Source: Streptomyces sp. GESEQ-35 (GTDB lineage: Bacteria; Actinomycetota; Actinomycetes; Streptomycetales; Streptomycetaceae). Taken from it: a DNA stretch of 64,000 bases. Below the pieces are notes generated by a model. It did no database searches, was not told where the DNA came from, and saw nothing but the letters and a program-made list of their open reading frames with translations. How positions within the stretch are numbered: the stretch's first letter is position 1; each line of letters begins with the position of its first letter. The translations under genes and the position numbers were made by a program. The stretch lies in assembly GCF_017948485.1 (NCBI RefSeq), contig NZ_JAFFSX010000006.1, forward strand, positions 1 through 64,000, written 5' to 3'. Positions 43,949 to 57,085 of the stretch are shown here, one piece after another.

Positions 43949-44731
43949 TCACGTACCCGCAAGTGGCAACGCCGCCGCGACCAACTTCCCGTTCGCGGCC
44001 GCTTTATCCAACGCATCCCGCAGCAGATCCTCCCGCGGCTGCCTCCCGATCGCCCCCACCGGCGCAGCAAACATCAGCACCTGCTGCTGCTTGTTCGCGG
44101 CGGCCCGCCACCCCTCGGTCACCTGTAGCGGCTGATGCGCCTGCCACCACGCGACCGACTGCCCCCCGGTGGTGCCCGGCTGGAGCACCGCATGCAACTG
44201 CCCCATGGCCAACAGCACCGACCAGCCGTGCAACACCGACGGCGTGGACTCGATCGCGGTGAGCGGCATGAAGCCCTGCTCGATGAGCAGCGGCAGGAAG
44301 TCGTCGCCGGCGCCGGTGGCGCCGGGCCGCACGATGGGCGCGGTCGGCTCGACGACCAGCGCCGGGTGCAACTCACCGGCGATCAGGACGAGTCCGCTGG
44401 TCACGCCGAGCACGGCCTGCTCGGGCACAATCGTCTCGGGCTCCAGGTCGACGGTGTCGCCGCTGATGGAGCGCACCGCCCCGCGCAGCTGCTCCTCGGT
44501 GACCTGGACGACCTGCGAGGGCAGACAGGTGGCGTGGGCGAAGGCGAGGACGGCGGTCTCGTCGCCGATGAAGAGGACGGTGCTGGTGCGCTCCTGCTCG
44601 GAGTCGCCCGGGGTGCGGCAGGACGTGCAGTCGTAACTGCCCGGGGCGTTCTCTCCGGCGAGCAGCCGGTCGGCTTCTTCGTCGCCGATCTCGGCGCGTA
44701 CGTCGTCGCTGACGTCGAGCATGCGCGGCAC
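43949..44731 (-). CDS. Conserved hypothetical protein
   Basis: 260 aa from GTG 44731, with a gggag site six bases upstream; ATG 44722 is three codons in. The N-terminal part has a CTSCRTPGDSEQERT stretch with two Cys and a later ATCLPSQVV, which may form a metal or redox site; the remainder is alpha/beta with ALVVEPTAPIVRPG and a WSVLLAMGQLHAVL segment. No family name comes to mind, though similar Streptomyces proteins exist. It is divergent from the first Rpf gene. Confidence 0.75.
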   Translation of the reverse strand: MPRMLDVSDDVRAEIGDEEADRLLAGENAPGSYDCTSCRTPGDSEQERTSTVLFIGDETAVLAFAHATCLPSQVVQVTEEQLRGAVRSISGDTVDLEPETIVPEQAVLGVTSGLVLIAGELHPALVVEPTAPIVRPGATGAGDDFLPLLIEQGFMPLTAIESTPSVLHGWSVLLAMGQLHAVLQPGTTGGQSVAWWQAHQPLQVTEGWRAAANKQQQVLMFAAPVGAIGRQPREDLLRDALDKAAANGKLVAAALPLAGT

Positions 44732-47257
<2,526 letters not shown>

Positions 47258-47261
<4 letters not shown>

Positions 47262-49978
47262 CGGCCGGCCGCCTCCAGGGTGGCCAGTACGCGGTCGGGC
47301 GGGCCGGACGCGACGATGCGGCCCGCCGTCATGACGTACACGACGTCGGCGAGGTCGGCGACCAGGTCGAGGTCGTGCTCGACGACGAGCAGGGCGGTGC
47401 CGTCGGCGGCGAGCGCCTTCAGGATGCGGGCCAGCGCGGTCACCTCGGTGGTGTCGAGCCCCGCGGCGGGCTCGTCGAGCAGCAGCACGCGCGGGCTGCC
47501 CGCGAGGGCCCGGGCCAGCTCCACCCGGCGCAGGGTGCCGGTGGGCAGGCCCGCGGCGGGCAGTGCGCGCACCGGGCCGTCGAGACCGAAGAGCCGGAGC
47601 ACCCGCTCCACGGCCGCCGGATCGGCGATCCGGCCCTGCTCGGCGCCCACGTGGACGTTTTCGGCCACGGTCAATGACGGGAAAACGGCCAGCTGTTGAA
47701 ACGTGCGTGCGATTCCGAGCCGGGTGCGGGCATGCGCGGGCAGCCGGGTGACGTCTCGGTCGTCGAGTCTTACGTGGCCGTGTGCCGGCCGCAGGGTGCC
47801 GGCGAGGCAGTGGAACAGGGTGCTCTTTCCTGCGCCGTTAGGGCCGACGACGGCGGTGACCTGACCGGCCCTGACGTCCAGATCGACGCCGTCGAGCGCG
47901 GTGAAGCCGCCGTAGTGGGCGTGGAGGTGACGGGCCGTGAGGGTGAGTGACGACGTCCGGCCTTCGGCCGGATCGGAGATCCCACCCGCACCACCCGTGA
48001 CAGTTTCGTCGTCGGGTGCGGGCGGTGGCTCCTGTGGGGGCTTGGCGTCGGCCGTGGGGGCCGTTGTCGGGTGGTCGGGGATTGTCATGCTCGCCGGTGC
48101 CGGGCGGGGTGCAGGTCCTTGTTCCGGACGGCGTAGGCGTTCCCGTACCTCGACTCCGACCCGCGTCAGCGCAGCCCTCCGCCGCGAGCGCAGTCGGCCC
48201 GTCGCCGTCCGTAGCGCCTCGTACGGGCCCCCGGGGAACCGCCCGACCAGCACCGCCAGCACCCCGATCAGAGCCGCCGCCACTCCACCCCGCGCCCCGG
48301 CGTCCAGGCCCACCAGGAGGGCGGCGGCGGCCAGTGCGCCCAGGGTGGAGTCGGCGCCCAGGACCACCACCGCCGCGAACCACAGCAGGCCGCGTACGGG
48401 GTCGTAGGCGCCGGGGTCGAAGGCCCGTAGCCCCATGCCGAGCATTCCGCCGCCGAGTGCCGCCAGTGCGGCGCCGGAGACGAAGGCCAGTAGCTTCAGT
48501 GAGGGGACCCGTACGCCCGCGGCCGACGCGCCCGACTCGTGGTCCCGCATGGCCGCGAGGGCTCTGCCTGTACGGCCCCTGCGCAGCGCGTGCGTTGCGA
48601 GCAGGGCGGCTGTCAGCAGGGCCAGCTCCAGGACGTAGTACGCGCGGTCCCCGTCGAAGCCCGCCGGGCGGTCCAGCGAGAGGCCCGACGTGGCGTACGG
48701 CTGCGCGAACACGAAGCGGCTCACGCCCACGCCCACGGCGAACGTCGCCAGCGCCAGGGCCAGCCCCCGGCGGCTGATCGCCGGCCACCCGGTGAGCAGG
48801 CCCAGGGGCGCGACCAGGATCACCGCCACCGCCAGCGCGGCCAGCTCCGGCAGCCGGGGCAGGCCAGGGAAGCGGCCCGCCGCGAGCAGGGCGGTGAAGA
48901 GGGCGCCGAGACCGGCGTACGCGGCCTGCCCCAGGGAGATCTGGCCGCCGCGGCCGGTGACGACCACGAGGGAGAGCAGCACCACGCCCAGCGCCGGCAC
49001 CTGTACCGACGTATGGAGATCCGAGCCGGCGAAGCCCAGCGGCAGCAGGAACAGGACCACCGCCACGATCCAGGCACCCGGCGGCGTCGGCACGCGCGCG
49101 GTGGCCGTGCGCAGCAGCGCGTCCCGGGTGCCGATGCGGGGCAGTACGAGGGCCGCGATCAGCAGCGCCACCACGAACAGGTTGGCGCCGACGGCCTGGA
49201 GCAACGGTTCGCCCCAGCCCGAGGGGTGAAGCCGCGTCAGCTGGCTCTGCGCCACCCCGATGCCCAGCGCCACCACCACCGCGACCGGCAGACTGCGCAT
49301 CCGCGCGGCCACCGCGACCGCGACGACCTCCATGACGAGCAGCGGCAGTCCGTACGGGTCCAGGCGGACGTACGGCGCCAGCAGCACGCCCGTCAGACCC
49401 GCCGTGAACGCCCCGAACGCCCAGCCGGCCGCCGCCACCCGGTCCGCGTCGATCCCACCGAGCACCGCGAGCCGCCGGTCGTCCACGACCGCCCTCAGCT
49501 CCCGCCCGAACCGCGTCCACCGGATCACCGCACCGACCCCCGCGGCCAGCACGACCACCACGGCCAGCTGCCCCCAAGGGTCCGCCGACACCAGCTCGGG
49601 AGCGTCGTCCCGCGCGCCCTGCCCCCACAACAGCGCCGCCCCGCCGACGAGCAGCACGAAGACCCCGATGGACGCCACCAGCGTCTGCGCCGGATCGCTG
49701 CCGAGCACCGACAGCGGGCGGAAGACGAAGCGCTCCAGCACCACACCCAGGCACGGCGCCAGAATCACCAGCGTCACCAGCGCTCCGAGCCACAGCGGCC
49801 AGCCCCACTCGACCACGCACTGCCGCAGCGCGTACGCGCACACCATGGCGATCGCCCCGTGCGCGAAGTTGAGCACGCCGGTCGCGCGATACGTCACGAT
49901 CAGGCCGATCCCGGTGAGCGCTGCGGCGCTGCCGACCGACAGACCGGCGAGGGTGAGGTCGTACGTGAAAGACGACAT
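47258..49978 (-). CDS. LivH-LivM-LivG fusion, branched-chain amino acid-type ABC transporter
   Basis: 906 aa from ATG 49978; the stop of the preceding gene and this start share one base. Three normally separate subunits lie in one frame: a LivH permease (residues ~1-295, GIGLIVTYRATGVLNFAHGAI), a LivM permease (~300-595, GRGGQISLGQAAYAGLGALF), a Pro/Glu linker (~600-675), and a LivG ATPase (~680-906) with Walker A GPNGAGKST at 712-720 and Walker B VLLLDEPAAGLD. The ATPase signature region reads LPTGTLRRVELARAL, unlike the usual YGQQRRLEIARAL. No stop or frameshift interrupts it. It should import an amino acid or amide-like solute with the LivF and binding proteins. Confidence 0.93.
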
Positions 49979-50448
49979 CAGTCGTCTGTTTCGGCGGGCT
50001 CACAGATCGGGCAGGGCCCCAGCTCGCCGCTGGCCACCAGTTTCCCGTCCACCGGCACCGACTCGGCCTTCCCGGCGACCAACGGGCAGTCCGCGCGGTG
50101 GAACAGCGTGCCGCCCGGCACCATCAGCAGATCCACGCTGACCGCGAGGGGTGCGGCCTGATCAGACTCACCGGTGTCGGCGGGCTCGGCGGCCACCAGC
50201 AGGCCGTACAACTCCTCCACGCGCGCGGAGACCAGCGCGTTCCGGCCGTGCGTGAGCAGCACCGCACCGGCGATGATCAGCGCCGCGCCGGGGACCGTGC
50301 AGGACGCGAGATAGGGCAGCTGCCGCTCGGCGAACCGCTCGCCGGAGATGCCGTACCAGCCGATCACACACAGCACCGCGCCCGCGGCGAGCGCGGCCCA
50401 GCCGGCCCAGAGGACGGGGTGCACGGTCCGCAGTCGGCCTGTCCGCAT
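49978..50448 (-). CDS. Small membrane protein with C-terminal Cys/His motif
   Basis: 156 aa from ATG 50448 (ggag six bases upstream); GTG 50463 is longer but has no ribosome site. Two membrane helices (HPVLWAGWAALAAGAVLCVIG and PGAALIIAGAVLLTHG) are followed by a cytosolic or exterior domain with HRADCPLV and GPCPICEP, a possible zinc-ribbon or rubredoxin-like site. It precedes the LivHMG gene with a one-base overlap, so it belongs to that operon; it may be a small accessory of the transporter. Confidence 0.78.
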   Translation of the reverse strand: MRTGRLRTVHPVLWAGWAALAAGAVLCVIGWYGISGERFAERQLPYLASCTVPGAALIIAGAVLLTHGRNALVSARVEELYGLLVAAEPADTGESDQAAPLAVSVDLLMVPGGTLFHRADCPLVAGKAESVPVDGKLVASGELGPCPICEPAETDD

Positions 50449-50571
50449 CTCCGGCTCCCACACGTCATGAGTCTGTTCATGTCAGCCAATGGCTTGCACT
50501 ATGCCTGTTGCAAGCTGACCCTGAAAGCACCGGGCGCACGCGGCCCGGACCGACACCCGGTGGTGAGCCAG

Positions 50572-51129
50572 ATGGTTCTCGGGAGCGACCTCAGGCGGGG
50601 GAACGCACGGCGGGGACGCGGCCCGGGCGTCGCAGGACGGGCCACGGCACTGGCGGCCGCCGCACTTCTCCTGCTCGCCGCATGCAGCGACGACGAGGGC
50701 GGCGGCAGCGAGAGCCCGCCGCCGACTCCGTCCGTGGAGCAGCCGACGAGCGCACCGGCCACCGCGCCCGCCGACGCGGCGGCGGCCGAGCGGGAGATCA
50801 GGCAGAACTGGCAGAAGTTCTTCGACCCGAAGACCTCCATGGAGGACAAGCGGGCAGTCCTGGAGAACGGCGAGCAGATGGCCCCGGTGCTCCAGGCCTT
50901 CAGCGGTGACGAGCGCGGCGGGCAGGTGCAGGCGAAGGTCACCAAGGTCGAGTTCACCTCGACGACCGAGGCGACCGTGACGTACACGCTGACCCTGGAG
51001 GGCGCCACCGCGCTGCCGGACGCCTCCGGCAAGTCGGTCGAGCAGGAGGGCACCTGGAAGGTGTCCGTCACGACCCTGTGTGCGCTGGTCCAGTTGAGCG
51101 GCAATGCGTCGCCCCTCCCGGGCTGCTGA
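50572..51129 (+). CDS. Small lipoprotein before the solute-binding protein
   Basis: 185 aa if it starts at ATG 50572; GTG 50560 and 50563 are close alternatives and no ribosome site decides. A lipoprotein signal (ALAAAALLLLAACSD, lipobox LAAC) precedes a Gly/Ser/Pro linker and a folded part with EREIRQNWQKFFDPKTSMEDKRAVLENG and VTYTLTLEG, typical of NTF2-like secreted domains. It overlaps the next gene by 26 bases. It is likely exported and anchored, with a role tied to the ABC binding protein. Confidence 0.8.
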   Translation: MVLGSDLRRGNARRGRGPGVAGRATALAAAALLLLAACSDDEGGGSESPPPTPSVEQPTSAPATAPADAAAAEREIRQNWQKFFDPKTSMEDKRAVLENGEQMAPVLQAFSGDERGGQVQAKVTKVEFTSTTEATVTYTLTLEGATALPDASGKSVEQEGTWKVSVTTLCALVQLSGNASPLPGC

Positions 51130-52390
51130 GGCCCTCGCCGCGGTGCTGCTGCTCGCCCTGAGCACGGCCTGCGGCAGCCGCCTGCCGGAGAGCGACTTCG
51201 AGCGCGACACGCGCGCGACCGCGCCGGGCGACGACACGCCCCTGCGCGTCGGCATCATCACCAGCGTCACCAGCCCTGTCGGCGGCAACGCCTTCACCGG
51301 CCCGCGCGACGGGGCCAAGGCCTGGTTCGACCGCCTCAACGCGCGCGGGGGCATCAACGGCCGCCCGGTCGAGGTGCGCCTGTGCGACGACGGCGGCAGC
51401 GGCGTCGGCAACAACGAGTGCGTGCACCGGCTCATCGACGAGGACAAGGTCGTCGCCCTGGTCGCCACCACCGCGCTCGACTACGCGGGCGCCTCCCGCG
51501 TCTCACACGCGCGCGTGCCCGACATCGGCGGCCAGCCCATCGGAAACGCCTACGACACCTGGCCCCACCTGTACGGCATCTACGGCAGCCTCGCGCCCCG
51601 CGACGGCACGACCGGCTGGGACGGGCTCCAGTACGGCGGCACCGAGGTCTACCGCTACTTCAAGCGCGAGCACGGAGCCCGTACGGCCGCCGTCGTCTCC
51701 TACAACCAGGCCGCGTCAGCCGCCTACGCCCGGCTCGTCGAGCGGGGTCTGAAGGCCGAGGGCTACCGGGTCGTCACCGAGCAGGTCGACTTCGCGCTGC
51801 CCAACTTCCGTGCCGTGGCCGCCGACCTGAAGGAACAGGGCGCCGACCTGGTCTTCGACGCCATCGACGGGCACGGCAACGCGCAGCTGTGCAAGGCGAT
51901 GGACGACGTGGGCGTCGAGGTCATCGCCAAGGTCACGAACGTACAGAGCTGGACGTCCGCCGTCACCGACGACTACAGGGACTCGCCGCGCTGCCGCAAC
52001 GCCCTGTGGGCGACGGGATCCAGCCGCAATTTCGAGGAAACGGACCATGAGGCCCTACGGGAGTTCCGGGACGCCACCGAAGGGCTGAAGACGCACTCCC
52101 AGTGGCAGTTGGAGGGGTGGGCCGCCGCCAAGTGGTTCACGGAGGCGGCAGGGTCCTGTGCCGAGGAGGGCGTCACGCGCGCGTGCGTCGACGAGTTCAT
52201 GAACCGCAGCGAGGGCTACACCGCCGACGGGCTGCTGGTTCCGGTCCGGTTCGAGCGGCTGGCCGAGCCGCCCGAGACCCGGAGGACCTGTCTGTCGGTG
52301 GCCCGCTGGGAGGACGGCAAGGGCTGGGTCTCCCAAGGGGACATCAACGACACGTGCTTCGACGTGCCGCAGCTGTCCTACGAGCAGTGA
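51104..52390 (+). CDS. ABC transporter substrate-binding lipoprotein (Liv-type)
   Basis: 428 aa from ATG 51104. Signal peptide with lipobox LSTAC, then a periplasmic-binding type 1 fold: VGIITSVTSPVGGNAFTGPRDGAKAWFDRLNARGGINGRPVEVRLCDDG is the classic start of a LivJ/K-like protein, later VVSYNQAASAAYARLV and GADLVFDAIDGHGNA. It should deliver a ligand to the LivHMG-LivF pump. It is divergent from that operon; the two starts are ~650 bases apart with the small lipoprotein between. The specific ligand is unknown. Confidence 0.92.
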   Translation: MRRPSRAAEALAAVLLLALSTACGSRLPESDFERDTRATAPGDDTPLRVGIITSVTSPVGGNAFTGPRDGAKAWFDRLNARGGINGRPVEVRLCDDGGSGVGNNECVHRLIDEDKVVALVATTALDYAGASRVSHARVPDIGGQPIGNAYDTWPHLYGIYGSLAPRDGTTGWDGLQYGGTEVYRYFKREHGARTAAVVSYNQAASAAYARLVERGLKAEGYRVVTEQVDFALPNFRAVAADLKEQGADLVFDAIDGHGNAQLCKAMDDVGVEVIAKVTNVQSWTSAVTDDYRDSPRCRNALWATGSSRNFEETDHEALREFRDATEGLKTHSQWQLEGWAAAKWFTEAAGSCAEEGVTRACVDEFMNRSEGYTADGLLVPVRFERLAEPPETRRTCLSVARWEDGKGWVSQGDINDTCFDVPQLSYEQ

Positions 52391-52449
52391 CCCCGGGCAG
52401 GAACCCTTGCGGACAGCTGCTGTCCTCGATCGCTGGCAGACTCACGACC

Positions 52450-53478
52450 ATGTTGGAGACCTCGGCACGACTGCTGCGTCTGCTCTCGCTTCTCCAGGCG
52501 CACCGCGATTGGTCCGGCGCCGACCTGGCCGAACGCCTCGGTGTCACCCCGCGCACGGTGCGCCGGGACGTGGACCGGCTGCGCGAGCTGGGCTACCCCG
52601 TCAACGCCAGCCCGGGCACGGGCGGCGGCTATCAGCTGGGCGCGGGCGCCGAGTTGCCGCCGCTGCTGCTGGACGACGACGAGGCGGTCGCCGTCGCCGT
52701 CGGGCTGCGCACGGCCGCCGGGCAGGGCATCGAGGGCATCGGGGAGACCTCCGTACGGGCTCTCGCCAAGCTGGAACAGGTGCTGCCGAGCCGGCTGCGC
52801 CGCCGTGTGGGCGCCCTGAACGCGTTCACCGTGCCGATGCTGCACGGCCCCCAGCCCTCCGCCGTCGACCCGGCCGTTCTCACCGAGCTGGCCCACCTCT
52901 GCCGCGACGCCGAACGGCTGCGCTTCGAGTACCGCACGCACGAGGGAGCCGCGACCCGCCGTACCGTCGAACCGCACCGTCTGGTGTGCACCGAGCGCCG
53001 CTGGTACCTGGTCGCGTGGGACCTGGACCGCGACGACTGGCGTACGTTCCGCGTCGACCGCATCACCCCCAGGCCGCCGCACGGACCCCGCTTCAGCCCG
53101 CGCACGCCGCCCGCCGACGACCTCGCCGCGTACGTCTCCCAAGGCGTGTCCACGCGCGCGTACGCCTCGCACGCCGTTGTCCGGCTGCTGGTGCCCCTGG
53201 CGGAGGCGGCCGAGCGGATCTCGCCGTCCGCCGGGGTGCTGGAGGCACACGACGAGAACAGCTGCACCCTGCGCACCGGGGCCGCGAGTCTCGACGTCAT
53301 GGTCATTCACGTGATGCTGATGGGCTTCGAGTTCGAGGTGCTGGAGCCCGCCGGGCTCACCGAGAGGATCAGGACCGCTCGGGACCGGCTGTCTCGCGCT
53401 CTGGAGCGATCTCCGCGTACTCGGGATGGTGCAGGTCGAACGCCGGGGACTCGGAGCGGATCCGGGGCAGCGTCGTGA
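52450..53478 (+). CDS. WYL-domain HTH regulator (YafY-like)
   Basis: 342 aa from ATG 52450, with no ribosome site, so possibly leaderless. The N-terminal winged helix is [44 protein letters not shown]; the middle has [20 protein letters not shown]; the WYL core reads [26 protein letters not shown] domains bind nucleic acids or small nucleotides. It starts 60 bases after the binding protein gene, so it may control that transporter. Its last 110 bases overlap the converging ctaD gene. Confidence 0.9.
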   Translation: MLETSARLLRLLSLLQAHRDWSGADLAERLGVTPRTVRRDVDRLRELGYPVNASPGTGGGYQLGAGAELPPLLLDDDEAVAVAVGLRTAAGQGIEGIGETSVRALAKLEQVLPSRLRRRVGALNAFTVPMLHGPQPSAVDPAVLTELAHLCRDAERLRFEYRTHEGAATRRTVEPHRLVCTERRWYLVAWDLDRDDWRTFRVDRITPRPPHGPRFSPRTPPADDLAAYVSQGVSTRAYASHAVVRLLVPLAEAAERISPSAGVLEAHDENSCTLRTGAASLDVMVIHVMLMGFEFEVLEPAGLTERIRTARDRLSRALERSPRTRDGAGRTPGTRSGSGAAS

Positions 53479-55048
53479 AGTTGTGCCGGGGCGGCGGGCA
53501 GGAGGTCGCCCACTCCAGGGAGCGGCCGTAGCCCCAGGGGTCGTCGACGTCCACCTTCTTGCCGTACTTGGCGGTCTTCCAGACGTTGTAGAGGAACGGC
53601 AGTGTCGACAGGCCGAGCAGGAACGCGCCGATCGTCGAGATCGTGTTGAGCGCGGTGAAGCCGTCCGCGGCGAGATAGTCCGCGTAGCGGCGCGGCATGC
53701 CCTCGGCGCCCAGCCAGTGCTGCACCAGGAACGTGGTGTGGAAGCCGATGAACAGCGTCCAGAACTGGATCTTGCCGAGCCGTTCGTCGAGCATCTTCCC
53801 GGTGAACTTGGGCCACCAGAAGTAGAACCCGGCGAAGATCGCGAAGACGACGGTGCCGAACACGACGTAGTGGAAGTGCGCGACCACGAAGTACGAGTCG
53901 GTGACATGGAAGTCCATCGGCGGCGAGGCCAGGATGACGCCCGTCAGACCGCCGAACAGGAATGTCACCAGGAAGCCCACCGACCACAGCATCGGCGTCT
54001 CGAAGGACAGCGAGCCCTTGATCATGGTCCCGGTCCAGTTGAAGAACTTCACGCCCGTCGGCACCGCGATCAGGAAGCTCATGAAGGAGAAGAACGGCAG
54101 CAGCACCGCGCCCGTCGCGAACATGTGGTGCGCCCACACCACCACCGACAGACCGGTGATCGCCATCGTCGCGCCGACCAGGGTCAGATAGCCGAAGATC
54201 GGCTTCCGGCTGAAGACCGGAATGATCTCCGTGATGATGCCGAAGAACGGCAGCGCGATGATGTACACCTCGGGATGCCCGAAGAACCAGAACAGGTGCT
54301 GCCACAGCAGTGCGCCGCCGTTCGCCGCCGTGAAGATCTGCGCGCCGAACCTCCGGTCCGCCTCCAGACACAGCAACGCGGCCGCCAGCACCGGGAACGC
54401 CATCAGGATCAGGATCGACGTGAACAGCGTGTTCCACACGAAGATCGGCATCCGGAACATGGTCATACCGGGGGCGCGCATTCCGATGATGGTGGTGATG
54501 AAGTTGACCGCGCCCAGGATCGTGCCGAAGCCGGCCAGGGCGAGGCCCATGATCCACAGATCGGGGCCGACACCCGGCGAGCGTTCCGCGCTGTTCAGCG
54601 GTGCGTAGGCGAACCAGCCGAAGGCCGCGGGTCCCGAGGGCACCAGCAGCGAGCCCAGCACGATCAGGCCGCCGAACAGGAACAGCCAGTACGACAGCAT
54701 GTTCAGCCGTGGGAAGGCGACGTCGGGTGCGCCGATCTGTAGCGGCATCAGCTCGTTGGCGAAACCCGCGAAGCTCGGCGTCGCGAACAGCAGCAGCATG
54801 ATCGTGCCGTGCATGGTGAACAGCTGGTTGAACTGCTGGTTGTCCACCAGCTGTAGCCCCGGCCGGGCGAGCTCGGCGCGCATGATCAGCGCCATCAGAC
54901 CGCCGACGAGGAAGAACGCGAACGACGTGATCAGGTAGAGATGGCCGATCTTCTTGTGGTCGGTGGTGGTCAGCCAGTCGACGATCACCCGGCCGGTCCG
55001 CCATGCCCGCACGGGTTGCAGTTCCGCCTGCACGGTCTGGGTCCCCAT
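53369..55048 (-). CDS. ctaD: Cytochrome c oxidase subunit I (aa3 type)
   Basis: 559 aa from ATG 55048. Twelve helices with haem-copper landmarks: the low-spin haem His in [12 protein letters not shown], the CuB site in [11 protein letters not shown] (His and cross-linked Tyr) and [11 protein letters not shown], and the high-spin pair in [11 protein letters not shown]. It reduces oxygen and pumps protons. It stands alone with no ctaC, ctaE or ctaF nearby, so it is probably a second copy beside the main operon elsewhere. It shares 110 bases with the converging WYL gene. Confidence 0.95.
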   Translation of the reverse strand: MGTQTVQAELQPVRAWRTGRVIVDWLTTTDHKKIGHLYLITSFAFFLVGGLMALIMRAELARPGLQLVDNQQFNQLFTMHGTIMLLLFATPSFAGFANELMPLQIGAPDVAFPRLNMLSYWLFLFGGLIVLGSLLVPSGPAAFGWFAYAPLNSAERSPGVGPDLWIMGLALAGFGTILGAVNFITTIIGMRAPGMTMFRMPIFVWNTLFTSILILMAFPVLAAALLCLEADRRFGAQIFTAANGGALLWQHLFWFFGHPEVYIIALPFFGIITEIIPVFSRKPIFGYLTLVGATMAITGLSVVVWAHHMFATGAVLLPFFSFMSFLIAVPTGVKFFNWTGTMIKGSLSFETPMLWSVGFLVTFLFGGLTGVILASPPMDFHVTDSYFVVAHFHYVVFGTVVFAIFAGFYFWWPKFTGKMLDERLGKIQFWTLFIGFHTTFLVQHWLGAEGMPRRYADYLAADGFTALNTISTIGAFLLGLSTLPFLYNVWKTAKYGKKVDVDDPWGYGRSLEWATSCPPPRHNFTTLPRIRSESPAFDLHHPEYAEIAPERETAGPERS

Positions 55049-55503
55049 CGCTCGCTCGCCCCTTCGCTCGTCGCGCCCCGGGCCCGCTGAAGCCCGCGCC
55101 GGGTGAGTGCCCGCGAGCCCACGTCATGATGCTCGCGTCGCCGCCCGTCGCGACAGGGGGCGTACCGGGGTTCTGTGCCGGAGCCATGCATTTCCTGTGC
55201 GGCGTCGGCTCCCGTGGCCCCACGCGGAATCGGAATGGAATGCTGATCCATGGCGGTTACCCCGGCACTTTCCGCCGGGCTTTTCGAAGAGCCGGGACGA
55301 CACGCGGGAATTACGTTCGAATGCGTGCAGAAGGCGTACGCAGGCGCCCGTACGTGTGATGACCCGATGCGCAGCAGCTAATGTCGCGGCACCCGAAACG
55401 CCTGTCGTGATCCTGTGACAAAAGCGTGACCGGAGAGGGATCAGTGACCCGTGGTGCCCGGATCCGACTTCCCCGCCTGTCCGTTGGGGCCTAGCGTGGC
55501 GCC
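55049..55503. other. Intergenic region upstream of ctaD and the I78-like gene
   Basis: About 455 bases. Short frames on both strands lack a placed ribosome site and are not called. It holds the ctaD promoter (minus strand) and, at the right end, tagcgt at 55492-55497 seven bases before the ATG of the I78-like gene. Confidence 0.4.
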
Positions 55504-55719
55504 ATGGCACCGATTCCGAAACCCCCCGCCGAACCTCAGGACAACCCGGATTCGTATGTGGGCCTCGACGCCGAGGCGGCCGAACAGCGTGCCCGCGACC
55601 GGGGGTGGTCGACCGTGCGTTCGCTGCCGCCGGGAGCGATCATCACCATGGAGTACCGCGTGGGACGGCTGAACTTCGAGGTCAAGGACGGCCTGGTGGC
55701 ACGGGCCTGGAAGGGCTGA
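55504..55719 (+). CDS. I78-family peptidase inhibitor-like small protein
   Basis: 71 aa from ATG 55504. The sequence VRSLPPGAIITMEYRVGRLNFEVKDG after AEQRARDRGWST fits the I78/potato-inhibitor-I-like pattern (G-x-x-T-x-x-Y/D-R-x-x-R-L-N). No signal peptide, so if it inhibits a protease it does so in the cytosol. Probably leaderless (tagcgt 7 bases upstream). It is followed by a long perfect palindrome that ends transcription. Confidence 0.82.
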   Translation: MAPIPKPPAEPQDNPDSYVGLDAEAAEQRARDRGWSTVRSLPPGAIITMEYRVGRLNFEVKDGLVARAWKG

Positions 55720-55721
55720 GA

Positions 55722-55778
55722 GACGGCGACGGCCCTGGGTTCCCGCATCCGATGCGGGAACCCAGGGCCGTCGCCGTC
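55722..55778. terminator. 57-base perfect palindrome, bidirectional terminator
   Basis: Bases 55722-55749 and 55751-55778 are exact reverse complements (28 bp) around one central base. It starts three bases after the I78-like stop and ends nine bases from the stop of the converging PAP2 gene, a likely shared terminator. Confidence 0.9.
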
Positions 55779-55786
55779 GGGTGTGC

Positions 55787-56845
55787 TCAGCCGCCCGTCA
55801 CGGGGCGGGCCGGCGTGGCCGTGCCGCGCGCGACGCGGTCCGCCTGCGGCGGGCGGCGGCTGCCGACCGGAGTGACCGGCGTGCGGTCCGAGCGGGCCGT
55901 GTGCGGGCCCGGTGCCAGATAGGCGGTCGCCGCCTTGGGCGCGCGGGCCGCGGAGACGGGCTCGGGCGCCGCGGAGACCGGTTCGGGCGTCGCCGCGGGC
56001 TCCTCCTGGGCGGGCGTACGCGGCTTGAGCGCCACCGGGACCTCGACCGGGCCGGCCGGCACAGGTGCCGGAGCGGCGGCGCGGGAGCGCCAGCGGTCGC
56101 GCAGGGTGAAGATCTCGGTCTCGGCGCGGGCGACCAGCGGCTCGAACCAGGGCAGCGCCAGCAGGATCAGCAGACCCGCGGCCCAGCCGAGCATCACGTC
56201 GCTCAGCCAGTGCGTGCCCAGGTAGACGGTGGTCAGGCCGACGCTGAGCGACACCACGGCCGACAGGGCCGACAGCCAGCGCCGGGCGGCCGGCGTCGAG
56301 GCCAGATAGGCGAGGATGCCCCAGGTCACCACGGCGTTCGCGGTGTGTCCCGAAGGAAATATGTCGCTGCCGGCCTGGAGCCAGTTCCACATCTCGTTCG
56401 AGCCGATGTCGGTCGCGTAGTGCGGACCCGAGCGGCCCAGGCCGTACTTCACGGCGGCCACCGTCACGTTCAGCAACAGCACGGCCGCGCCGAAGGCCAG
56501 CAGCGGACGCAGCGTGTGCTGCCGCCAGCTGCGCCAGCCCAGCCAGGCCGAGACCATCACGGCGGTCGGGCCGCGCTGGCCGAGGACCACCCAGTAGTCC
56601 AGGAAGGCGTGGATCTCCGGCCACTGCTGGTACGGCCGGAAGAGCATTGCCTGCCAGTCGAACCGGACCAGCCAAGAGGTGAGCACGACCGCCAGAACGA
56701 TCGTGAGGTAGAAGGCGAGCGTCGCGCCGAAAAGGACCACCCGGTGCCGCGTCATCCGCGGCACGTCTAGGACGGGCCGCTCCGGTTCACGGTCCAGCCG
56801 GGCGAAGATCCGGTCGAGCCGGCTCGGCTTTGGTTCGGTACGCAC
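55787..56845 (-). CDS. PAP2-family phosphatase
   Basis: 352 aa from GTG 56845; no ribosome site, with taacgt seven to eight bases upstream, so perhaps leaderless. About six membrane helices carry the phosphatase motifs: KYGLGRSGP (first motif, with Gly where the second Arg is usual), PSGHTANA (second, with the His), and YLGTHWLSDV (third, with nucleophile His). A ~100-residue Ala/Pro/Glu tail is probably cytosolic. It removes phosphate from lipids such as phosphatidic acid or undecaprenyl pyrophosphate. Converges on the I78-like gene. Confidence 0.9.
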   Translation of the reverse strand: MRTEPKPSRLDRIFARLDREPERPVLDVPRMTRHRVVLFGATLAFYLTIVLAVVLTSWLVRFDWQAMLFRPYQQWPEIHAFLDYWVVLGQRGPTAVMVSAWLGWRSWRQHTLRPLLAFGAAVLLLNVTVAAVKYGLGRSGPHYATDIGSNEMWNWLQAGSDIFPSGHTANAVVTWGILAYLASTPAARRWLSALSAVVSLSVGLTTVYLGTHWLSDVMLGWAAGLLILLALPWFEPLVARAETEIFTLRDRWRSRAAAPAPVPAGPVEVPVALKPRTPAQEEPAATPEPVSAAPEPVSAARAPKAATAYLAPGPHTARSDRTPVTPVGSRRPPQADRVARGTATPARPVTGG

Positions 56846-57085
56846 CCGATCGACGTTACAGGGAGTGAGTGGAGTTACCCGCAGAAGTGGGCCCTTTGTA
56901 ATGACGATGTGATGTGGGAAAGCTCTCAGGGCGAGGTCTATTTCCTAGGATTCGGTAATCCCCTGCGGCCCCTTCCCTTCAATTCCTTTGATCACTCCAG
57001 GGGTCAGGTTTTACCCCGCTTATTAATTCGTTCACCGGATGATGGCCGGGAATTCTCCGGGCGCTCACCCACCGTCAGGGGCGCG

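Noticed and set aside
55186..55359. 57-codon plus-strand frame beginning MHFLCGVGSR
   Set aside because: The only ggag is two bases from the ATG, too close to work, and codon bias is poor.
55124..55510. 128-codon minus-strand open frame upstream of ctaD
   Set aside because: Basic, low-order translation and no ribosome site; it covers the regions where the two divergent promoters must lie.
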